DNA from: Phorcus lineatus
Lineage: Eukaryota > Mollusca > Gastropoda > Trochida > Trochidae
Length of the DNA stretch: 64,000 nt
NCBI GenBank assembly: GCA_921293015.1
Contig: OV121085.1
Location: 24,379,911 to 24,443,910 of the forward strand
Direction: 5' to 3'
The position numbers and the translations under genes were made by a program. Positions within the stretch are counted from its first letter, which is position 1; every line of letters starts with the position of its first letter. Under the pieces are notes generated by a model. It ran no database searches. It worked only from the letters and a program-made list of their open reading frames with translations, and had not been told where the DNA came from. Below are positions 24,301 through 36,300 of this stretch, one piece after another.

Positions 24301-27300
24301 TCTCAACTAATTCTAATTTTTCTTTAAATACCATTAATTAACTGATAATTTCTTAAAATGAAAATTCGGCCTGCCTTCATAATGCAATTTTTTGTGGTAA
24401 TATCCTTAATAATAATTCAACTTGTTCTAAAACTTCTGCCCTAACAACATCTATGTCACTTTCCTCCTGTAAGCCTGGCATTATTTGATATCACCCATAT
24501 AAAATAATATTACACAACATATGAATCGAAAGAAAATTTACCTTGTCAACCTAAACTAGTATAAATATTACTAATAATCTTAATACTTATAAAAACATAC
24601 CTAAATTAATATTCAACATACCAACATAACCGTATCCACTTAAATAAAGTCTAATTATCATAATACCAATATCAGAACTCAATTAAAATATTAATATCCA
24701 CATAATGTTATTACATCCAATACACAGACCTCAATTCTTAACCTATGGTAGCTTATCCATATGTATTAACGTGTTATTTTGTAAATGGCAAAATTGTTTT
24801 TAAACTTAGATCACTTTGGGTTGTCACATTTTACTCCCGCTTCAAAAGCATTATGTCATTTTGATTATCTCCCTTGAAGTTAGAGCGCCCTCTTCCAGTT
24901 TTAACTCGACAACGACGCGCGGCACGCTTGCCGTCATGAATTTTTTAGTTGTTGGACTATGGCAGAAGCGGACGTCAAACCTAAGCGCAAGGGCGCAGGT
25001 AACAAGATGAGAGAAATTATGGAAGCTGTTAAAAGTCCTTCACTTCGGGGATCTCAAGAATTAGGCCTACTTGATCATTCTACGCTGACGAGTGGCGGTG
25101 TTCACGGAGTGGCGGTGACCGTGAACACGGGACCCCAAGGTTATCTGCTGCTACCTCATCACAGAGCACCAGATCGGCTAATTCAGCAGATAAACTTGAT
25201 GAAGAATGTGCGGAGCTGGCGAGAGAACTAGAAAATCTTCGTCTGGAGAAAAGAAAACTGGATCTGACGAGGGAAATCAACGAATTAAGGATACAGCTGG
25301 AAGCAGGCGACGATCACGTGAACACTACCATATTTGGGGATCAAGGTGAAGGTCGACAACATGCCGATCGGCAAGGGCAAGGTCAACAAGATGGCGGCGC
25401 CCAGGACACAGAGTGTAAACAAGACACAGACGGTAAACAAAAGTACTTAAACTTTGTGGATTATCTCTGGGTGGACTCTCTAGACACTCCTAGGCAAAAG
25501 ATAACGTTAAGTGATGGCATCTGTATTGACTTAGGGACAAATAACCAGAAAAATATCCCCAGAAATGTGTACCTACACAAATTTAGGTTTGCTACGTGAT
25601 ATGTGTACCAGAGGTGAATTTAGTCGGGAGCAGGCTAATGACTACATGAAATATATTCAAGACATCACTAGATACTCTGCAAAGTATGAGTGGGCGAGTA
25701 TAATTCTTTATGACAAAGAGTACAGGCTGTTACAGTCTAAAGAAGGTTTCAAGTGGGGGACGCCATTTCAGGACTTGAGAGATCACCAACTGCGAATGAA
25801 GGAAAACAAGACTGGAGGGAGAATGGATACCAGGCAACCAAGCATTGCAACGGCAGCACCAAAGCGATCTAGAACTAGGGGATCATTTACTCCGGAGGGG
25901 GCAGAGATTTGTCGCCGATTTAACAGTACTTACTGCCGCGATGAGTACTGCAAATATGTACATGTCTGTTCAGTATGTTTTAGGCGGCACAGTCGGCTTG
26001 ACCATGGTAGTGTCATTGACAATCAGACGCCCTCCCGTCCTATCACCAAGGATGAAGGAGCAAAAAACGGGCTTCACAGTGGGAACAGAATTCACTAAAA
26101 TTTGCATCATGGACGGAACTCCTGCCAGAATCTGATCCTGACAGGGAGTATATCTTGGATGGTGTTAAAAATGGATTTAGGCTAATTGATGTGTGTGATA
26201 TTCCTATAAAGACATGTTATACAAGGAATCATAGATCTGCTGTTGGAAATATTAAGTTGGTAGAAAGGCAGATTAACAATGAGATATCACTAGGAAATTA
26301 TGTTGTTACTGATTCTAGGCCCACTATAGTCAGCCCTCTTGGAGCAATTCCAAAATCTGCAGATAAGATAAGACTTATTCACGACGGTAGTTTACCTTTA
26401 TCACATGGTATGAACAGTTATATGACTTCATGTGAGTGTGAATATATGGATTTGAGATCAGCTAAATCACTTATGAAGGAAGGAAGTTATATTGCAAAAC
26501 TTGACCTGAAGAGTGCATATCGGAGTGTTCGTATTCATCCTAGTAATTATTGCTTGACAGGTTTGGCTTGGGTGTTTGAAGGTGATCATGAACCAACTTA
26601 CATCTATGATGCAAAATTGCCTTTCGGTGCTTCAAAAAATCCGAGTATTTTTCAAGCATTAACATCTGCAGTGTGCAGAATCATGAAATCACGTTATGGG
26701 TATGATGTAATTGCTTATCTTGATGACTTCTTGATTGTGTGTGAGGATTTAAATACATGTTCAATTGCGCTAAGTTTGTTAGTTGGACTCCTTCGTAAGT
26801 TTGGCTTTCTTATCAACTGGCAGAAAGTAGATGGGCCTTGTCAACGCCTCCCGTTCCTGGGAGTGGAAATTGACACTAGGGAGTGTGTGCTGCGTTTACC
26901 TCAGGATAAAATATTGGAATTCAGATAAATTTTGAGTGATTTTAAAACTAAAAAGCGATGTAGTAAGAAACACTTGGAAAAATTAATTGGCAAGATGAAT
27001 TGGGCCTGCATGGTTGCCCAAAGCGGGAGAACTTTTTTACGTAGAATCATTGACATCAAGAATACATTGAAACTGTCATCTGAGAGAGTACTGTTGGATG
27101 ATGAATTCAAGGCTGATATTTTGTGGTGGGTTGAGTTTTTTGAGATTTTCAATGGTGTCCAGAAGTTTATTGACTCACGCCCATTAACAACCGTGCAAAC
27201 TGATGCTTGTGAGAAAGGAGGGGGTGCCTACTTCAATGGCGATTTCTTCTATGTGAACAGTAAACTTGACATGCCAGAAATGGAGACACAGCATATAAAT

Positions 27301-30300
27301 ATCAAAGAAGCGGTTTCGGTTATGTTAGCAGCGGATAGATGGTGTGCCCTTTGGAGAAATAAACGTGTTATTATAAAAACAGACAATGTTACAACAAAGG
27401 CAATTATCAACAAGAAAACATCAAGATCGCCGTTTATTATGGACTACCTCAGGCACTTGTTTTGGCTACAAGCCACCTACAATTTTTCAATCTCTGCTCA
27501 ATATGTTCCTGGTTCACAGAACACTCTAGCTGACGCTATATCTAGACTGACAGAGAATGGGATGTTAACAAAAGTTTTTGAGCTAGCCCCTAGTCTGCAT
27601 TTCCTTGATTTTAATAAGGACTCTTTATCGTATCACATGTCTAATGCATTTATTAATTTCAGGTGGGGTCAACCTTCAGCGAATGCTTAAAACTGGGGTC
27701 CTACGTCTACGGATCTCCGGATGGGCTTCTGGCACTCAAAAAACGTATAGCAGTCAACTTAAGTGTTTCATTAACTATTGTGATCTTGTAAAGGTGGACG
27801 CTGTGCCAACCTCCGAGGAAAATTTGTTGAACTATGTCGCCTACCTAGTGGACATTAAGAAATTTAAATATGCCACAGTCAGGCAGTATCTGTACGTTGT
27901 CACAAACGTTCATTTGTGGCATGGCTATGATGATCCGGTCAATTCCAGTTGGCATGTGAAACAAACACTCAGAGGAGCTCGACGTGAGTTAGGAGACGCG
28001 CAGACTGGTGCGGTCCCTGTGACGCCGGAGATGCTGAACTGTTTACGTGACGGCCTCAGGACGGACAATCTTCTAGGCGCGTCGGTGCTGATGGCATGTC
28101 TGCTTGGCTTCTATGGCATGCTCCGATCCGCTAACTTTTTGTGCAAAACCACATTTGATCCGCATAGAGACATTAGGTTGTGTGACGTTTCTCGTATACA
28201 AGGCGGGATGAATGTGTCTTTGAGATGGTCAAAAACTGTACAGTTTCGAGAAAAAACTGTTGATATATAGAGATAATCCACAAAGTTTAAATACTTTTGT
28301 TTACCGTTTGTGTCTTGTTTACACACTGCGTCCTGGGCGCCGCCATCTTGTTGACCTTGCCCTTGCCGATCGGCATGTTGTCGACCTTCACCTTGATCCC
28401 CAAATATGGTAGTGTTCACGTGATCGTCGCCTGCTTCCAGCTGTATCCTTAGTTCGTTGATTTCCCTCGTCAGATCCAGTTTTCTTTTCTCCAGACGAAG
28501 ATTTTCTAGTTCTCTCGCCAGCTCCGCACATTCTTCATCAAGTTTATCTGCTGAATTAGCCGATCTGGTGCTCTGTGATGAGGTAGCAGCAGATAACCTT
28601 GGGGTCCCGTGTTCACGGTCACCGCCACTCGTCAGCGTAGAATGATCAAGTAGGCCTAATTCTTGAGATCCCCGAAGTGCAGGACTTTTAACAGCTTCCA
28701 TAATTTCTCTCATCTCTTTACCTGCGCCCTTGCGCTTAGGTTTGACGTCCGCTTCTGCCATAGTCCAACAACTAAAAAATTCAAGACGGCAAGCGTGCAA
28801 GATTGGTATTAACAGAAAAAAGAGTCTAAATTAAACAGTCATAATAGTCAAAGGGATCGTATAAGTACAGAGCTAAAAAGACTGGTGACGGTGATTCCAC
28901 ATTTCTCCGCCATGTTGTAAGTCTCGTTCCTTACGGTAGTATTTAGTCAAGCTGTAACTTTCCTTTAGGGATAAGACTCGCTTGGCAAGAGGTACGACTT
29001 CCAATTAATCTCTTGAAGACACTTTCACGACTTTTATTACAAAAACATTCAAAGCATATTAGTTCAACTTAGATTTTAATTCGCAATACTGCATTGTCCT
29101 CTCTAGTGACCGATTCTCATTCTTCTGTTTTTTCATTCTAACTTATTCTAACTTAAGCGATACATAATTACGACACGGTGTCCTCTTTGGTTCCGCTTCC
29201 TAGCCTACTGATCGGCCGGTCGGCGGGAATGACGAATCCGGTGGACTTCTAGATGGTTCCTACTTCTCCTACGCCTTCCAGAACGAACTCTCTTTCCAAG
29301 CTTTTGACATTGTCTTTTAACATACTCGACCAGCCCATTATTTGGAAGGGGTGATTTTCGTTTCTATCCGTCTAAATTGGGGAATCCCTGTCAAATTTAC
29401 CAAGCGGTATCAACTGGTCACCCGACTGTCTTTCTCCGTAAAACACTTCCAGCCGGTACAAACGTCATTGTCAACAGACAATTGTTCGCTTTCTGGCCAT
29501 AAAGCACGAATTATCAGAAGTATCAGATAATCGCAGGATGACTGGAACATTGAAGTAGTTTTTAGTTAATGTGTTTTCATGAACGTCAATATTGTTATCG
29601 GATATTGAGACTAAAAGCGGAACTTGGAAAGGCTTTACACAATATTTCATTTTCTGAAGTAATCGTTATCTTTTTCGTAATATCCCCACATAACATATTC
29701 GATTATTCGAATGAACCCAATTTCATTGCTGTAGCATGCAAAAAGAAGTTACACAATAAGTGTTCTCATGTACTTACTTAGAGTTAATCTCTGCATTTCG
29801 AAATGTAACCTTACAGCTGCATACAAAAAGTTGTTCACTTATTACTGTATGTTACTGCAAATATAATGTAATTATCTCCCCCGCAAAGCTTTTTGCGGGA
29901 TACATAATGTTTTCAGTTCCGTCCGTAATTCCGTAATTCCATTATTCCGTAATTCCGAAATGCTGTCGTTTCCGGACCATATCTAAAAAAACATTCAATA
30001 TTTTTTTTACGAAACTTGGTATGTGGTTACGTCTAGTGGTAGCGTGGTGCTTTTTTCTATTTTGGTTAAGCTGAATTTTTTTCTGGTTTCCATGGAAACA
30101 ATTTGAACTTAGTGCGTATTTGGGGCTGTAGATGCTAATCATAATTTGTGATGATAGTGTGAGTATCAAATGTCACATTCCCTACAATAAAGAAGTTGAC
30201 AGATATATAAAACTCTTCCTTATGCACCATTGAACTTTTATATTTCACGAGTCATTATTATGTCAAGTTCATTGATGCTAATATATTAACCTTTTTATTA

Positions 30301-33300
30301 TATGCTTGGTATGGATTGTTTCTGGTTTAAGTGGCAATTAGATGATTAGGTTGGATTAAAAGTTTTCACGGTGCATCACATGCACATATTGCTTGTTTAG
30401 GTTTGGTTTGAACGTCACTAAAATAACTTCAGCAGTACTGACAAAAGATCTCCCATTGTCAATGTGTAAAATAGCCATTCTTTAACTTATTGTTTGATTG
30501 TCTATCCTCGCGTGCAAACATGAGTATTTTGGCATTGTTAAATAGACAGAAGGGGTCACATTTTCGAAACTCCAATTTTCTTAAATTTCGTTTAAAATAT
30601 AAAATTTTGACTCGCTGAGAACAAAATCAGCGAAATCAGATTGACTTAATGCGGACGAACAAACACAACTTGTGTTTAAAGCTGTTGTTCGCTTCAAAAT
30701 AAAATTGACTGTTTTCGAAATTTCAGCCACTTCAGGGTCCTGCCAAAAACTATTACGGTTTACTGTTGGGTATGGCATACGATTGCATTTAGGTGCACTA
30801 GATCTTCACTTCTGTATTGAAAATTCAAAATCATCAGTTTCTTTTTCGCAATACTACGATGCCTCAAAGACATGCCAAATGATATTTGGAGGTTAGACAA
30901 AGGGGATTGTTTGATAGGGGAAGCATATAGGCTGTTGTTAACGCTCTTCAAAGCTTCTGTCCTTATATGAGAGGCAGTTTTATGAGAAAAAAATTTGCAA
31001 ATCTGCAATAGAGGAAAAGAGGCCCCTACCTTAAAACTATGTAATACATCCTTCTTAGAAATCCAAGATTTTACTGAAATTTGGTTGAAAAATGCATTAT
31101 CCAATGCAAATTATTGATTGTAAACTTGTTGGTTGTCTTAACTGTGTTAGAGACCACGTATACGCAATGTCTTAGTATTTTCCTTGTATATATTACTGCA
31201 GCTGTAATACGCTTAAAACATGGTGGTTTGTTAAGTTCCATGGTACTTTTATAGCAACCCTAATGGGCGCCTTATTGTTACTTCTACAGAGGCACTTAAA
31301 TTTCCTTGACTTCTTAATTCTATCGTTACTATTGCCGAGACACTAAAATCACAGCCACTTGTTAATTCTTTTGTTACTATTGCAGCAACTCTAAATATAA
31401 GCTTTGCAGTGTGTTAACTATTACAACAACTTTATTATAAACTCACCGAGGTATCTTGTAGTAAAATATTAATAACTTTTAAATTGCAGCAACTCGGAGT
31501 ATGGAGCGTAGACCTCATTCCGCGCGGCACCAGGTTCGGCCCATTACAAGGAAAATGCTTTGACGAAATGCCATGTCTGGAAAACGATAAGCACAAAAAC
31601 TTCGTTTGGCAGGTAAGTCGTCATTTTATTGAGGGACATATTTATTCAAGTTGAAAATGATATGTCTTATTAACATCTTACTGAACTAATAAAAGCTTGT
31701 TAAGTCTCATCATCTTCAGATTAATAGTGGTTATCTTCGCCTTCGATGTACATGTTTTGAAAGTGTTTCCTAAGCCGTTAGGCTATGGACAATATCGCTG
31801 CTGAGAAAAAAATCATCATTTAACCAAGGGACAATCTTTCTTCATATTTATCTTTCTGATATGTACAAACCACTTATTTTTGAAGATCTGTAACTTTGCT
31901 CCCGTTTGAATCACAGGAATACAAGTTGTGTAGGGCAGAGTGACTCGTTACTAAGCCGACACATCAGAATTTTTATTATTATTTTAGAAATAGCCGAAGT
32001 ATTAGTTTTAAAGTAAATGTTAAATTAAAGAACGGAGTCTGTAGAAATCGCAGAAATAACATTAATGGGTTTTTTTTTATTGAAAAAGACATATCTTTTT
32101 TATATCAGTGTTTTGAAAGCAAATTTTCACAGCAATATGACCTTGCTTGGGGCTTTATTTATTAGGACTAGTTATAGATTTCAATTACCTGACAAAGACT
32201 AAGAACCATATCACATATCACAAGACATTAACTTTGAAAGCAATAAAGGGGGCGGGATAACGCAGTGTTTAACACTTTCGGCTTCGGATCAGGAGGTCCG
32301 TTGCTCAAATCTCGCCAGGGGCTCGGCAACCTTTTTCTGCAGTAAAGAGCTGTTCTACACGCAGTCAGGTTTGGGTGCAATGCTACACTAAATTTCAGTG
32401 CAGTACCACCAACGGTTCGTTAGTTCCAACCGATGCTCGCAGGTTTCACCGCGATGCAGTGCCAGAATTGTGTTGCGGGCTTTCTCCCTGCAATAATACT
32501 AGCAGCCGCGATATAAGTGAATACTCTTTAAAGCGGCGTTAAACCCTTTATCACCTCACCTAACCTCACCTTGAAAGCATTAATGCTGGGGTCCAAGAAA
32601 AAAGGAGTTTTTCAACCAAGTCAAACTGTACATTCATTTGCAAATGTTCACAATACAACACTCATGAATAAAGGTAATGTGGTATAGAGTTTAATTGATA
32701 AAGTATATAATTGTGAAAATAGGAAATTACTTGGTGTGATATCGTGTTGTTCTGTAGATTTTTCTGTGGATTTAACCGGATGTTATGTCAACTGTGGAAA
32801 ACACAAGGGACGTAGCCGCCATATATACAGAACGTAAACACCGCCACCTTTTATATTAAGGTGATCACGTCCATGTATTTCCGGGCCTCTGGGAGAGATT
32901 CAAGATGGCGGATGTGAGTGTGTGTAAGATCGCTCTCGCTTGTGTGGAAGTTATTTGAGTAAATTAGCTTATGTGAGGTCCAGCACAGGCACATTAATTA
33001 ACTTACATCACGTATATCTAGAATACCGAAGTTGAAAGAAAATGTCTACCAGAGAACGTAGTCTCAAAAGAGGTTATAAATCAACTGCGAGAAGTTCGAG
33101 TGAGAAAAGGAAACCCTCAGGCTCACCTCAAGACTCACTACCGACAAAGACGTCGAAGCCTCTCTTTAAACCGACTATGTCAGATGTATTCACCTTCACT
33201 AGCACGCCTAAGCCCAAAGCCACTGGAGAAGAGAAAGGAGACAACACATCAAAGCTCGACGATACAGAAAAAAAGCCATCTGAACTAAGGACTCCTAATA

Positions 33301-36300
33301 TCTCTTACCCTTCGACGCTTTTCAACTTTATAGACGAAGTGTCCGTTGATGTCTTGACGACAAAATTATCACAGGCGTTGATGCTGCCGAAACTACAAGA
33401 CAAGTTCCAGCAAGCGTTTGCACAGGTAGCCAAGGAGATGATATCGCAGACCCTCTTAGGCTTCGTCCAACCGTTGAAGGAGGAGACTACAACACTAAGG
33501 AAGAGGTGAAGAGTGTCAAGGAGGAGCTACACAAGAAGACAGACGAGCTCGAACAATATAGTAGAAGAAATTCAATCAGGAGCAGTGGGGTACAGGAATC
33601 TCAAGACGAGCATGTGCAGAAAGTGACCCTCAACGTCCTCAACAGGGAGATTTCATTATCGGATATTGACAGGTGCCATCGGGTAGGCAAACCGGCGGAA
33701 GGAAGGAAGAGACAAATTATTGTCAAATTCGTCAGTCATCTGGACAAGAACAGAATGTATACCAATCGCAGAAAGTTGAGGAGCAAAATGGAGAATGTGT
33801 TCATAAATAAGGATCTCACACAGCACAGGAGCAAGCTCTTTAAAATGGCACGAGATCTGAAGAAATCCAGATGGATTGAAAACACATGGACAAAAGACGA
33901 CGTGTATTTGTGCTAGAACAACCTGAAGGAGCTATCAGACAAGTCCAGTGCAGAGAGGATCTCAACAGATATGTTAGAAGGAACTGAGTGAACATGAACA
34001 TGTGTTGTGTGTGTAAAAAGTGTGTAAAAAACGTGTAAAATTTGGATTTCAGCAACATGTAAGTAACTAGATTGTTTGTATACACATAGTGGTGACAATG
34101 TTCAGATGCTCATTTCAAACTATGTGTCTATAAGCTAAAAGGTCAGTTCATTGTAAATATATATTAGAAGCCCAATGTAAGTATCAGAGTTTATCCACAC
34201 AGCCCCCACCCCTGAATTCTTACATGTTTCCATTTTTATCTTTAGCTATATTATGTGTATTTGTCTTTTCTTTAACATTTCCCTCTGGCTTAACCTTTTC
34301 TACATCTTTCTACAAACACAGTGTATGTTATATCGTTAGGTCTGCACTTCCTCTCTACATTAGATATTTGTTACAAAACTCTGAATTGTTTTGCAGTGAA
34401 CTTTTCCGATATCCATGTCACACATTACGTATTCAGAAATACATGTTTCTAGACAATGGGTAACAACATAGTTCAACATCGTGTGACAATCGGGATATTT
34501 TACTGCAAAACATTCGATAATTGCAAGCGCTTTAGAAAATCATTTAATCCATTCAATGTTAGATACAAAAACTTTCCATGGATCTTTTTATCAGAAGTGT
34601 ACAACATGTGTAATCTCTTATCGGTATCATGTAACACAAGCCTTATGATTGTCTTCCTATGTGTACAACAGAGTCAATTAAGTAATACCAACCTAACGAT
34701 AATACTTCTATTATTACTTCAGCTTGCTGGTGACATTGAGTCCAATCCAGGCCCATTATCGCACGAGACTCACGACAAATCGTTAACTCTTTTTCACCTC
34801 AATACGAGAAGCATAAGAAATAAACTAGAATATTTTAAAGAGTATGTATCAGAGAATCATATTGTTGGTTTCACGAAAACGCATTTAGATACTTATATTG
34901 ATAATGACTCATTAAAATTTACAGGATATCACAACCCAATTCGCAAAGATAGAAACGCATTTGGTGGGGACGTTATCATTTATATAAGAGAAAACTTATC
35001 GTTTAAGAGGATGCATGAACTAGAGAACAGATACGATAAAACAATTTCGGTTTAAATACATTTACCGGTTAAACCACTCATCATCTGTCTAGCCTATCGA
35101 CCTGAGTATAATTCACTGGAGTTTAGGGATCGACTAGATAATAGTATTGAAAATGCACTACATTTCACAAGTCAAATAATTTTATTTGGTGATTTAAACG
35201 CGGATCTTTTATCTTGTAGAGGAAATCACCTGAAAGGTATCATGTTAAGTAAGAATCTAAAAAATATTATCAAGGAACCTACAATGAAAACGACTAACTC
35301 TAGTACTCTTATAGATCCAATTATATCAGTGGAGATGTAAATTATATCGATTGTGGTGTCATTGAGTTTAGTAATATAATTAGCGATCACAAAGGCACTT
35401 GTCTAACATTGACAACTTCTATAAATACAAAAATGGCATACACGAGAGATATACTATGTTATAATCAAGGAGATTATACATCTGAATGATCGTATCAATG
35501 AAACAAAATGGGTTGAATTATTTACAAATTGTGAAGGTGTCAATGAAGCTTGTGACATATTTTATGATAATTTAAATGCGTTTGTTAAAGAATGCGGTCC
35601 TACAATGAAAGTTACGATAAGACCAAATGACAAGCCTTGGTTCGATTCAAATTTAAGAAGAGAGTGCAGAAAAAGAGACAGATTGCCGTAAAAAGCGAGG
35701 AGAACAAATAGTTTTATCAAATATGACGAACGAAAGAAGGTTAATAATATGAAATATTTTGCAAAAGAGAGTTTTTATGCAAATGTTGATAACTTTCTTC
35801 TGGACTGGTATGTTGAAAGTAAGAGCTCGTATTGGAAACTTTTACGGTATTTAGTAAAGCAATCTGGCTCAAGTAACTGTATACCTCCACTTAAATCTAA
35901 CAATGGTCATGAAAATCCAACTTGTTTCTCTGATCATGAAAAGGCAGAAAGATTAAATGAACATTTCCAACCATAGAGGATCATAAAAAATGTCTACCAG
36001 GCTTAAGAAATAGAACTGGTGCTGTTATGGATAGTCTTATAGTTACCGTTGGAGAAATTGAGGATATTATAAAATGTTTGCATGTTAAAAAGGCTTCAGG
36101 GCCCGATAGAATAAACCATTAACTGTTAAAACATGTTGTCCATACAATAAGTCATGTTCTATGTTTATTATTTAATATGTCATTGCAATCATGTGTATAT
36201 CCATCTGAGTGGAAAACTGCAAATGTTATGCCACTATTCAAAAAAGGTGATCCAACATTAAATTCAAACTATAGACCCATATCCCTTATCAGTTGCATTG

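Larger units (their letters stand above)
24922..28798 (+). mobile_element. DIRS-like tyrosine-recombinase retrotransposon, rearranged with inverted 5' duplication
   Basis: Order: gag-like ORF, reverse transcriptase plus RNase H, then a tyrosine recombinase in an overlapping frame. That is the DIRS plan (no integrase, no protease). The right end is abnormal: the recombinase is cut off after its first catalytic Arg region, and the sequence continues as an inverted copy of the first ~530 bp of the element. The arms are 24922-25468 and 28269-28798. They differ by a 17-bp insertion in the left arm and about nine substitutions by eye. The element sits in PRDM1 intron 1 in sense orientation. Confidence 0.9.

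Noticed and set aside
28111-28800. 229-aa minus-strand gene
   Set aside because: It is the inverted gag arm of the DIRS element fused to antisense recombinase sequence.
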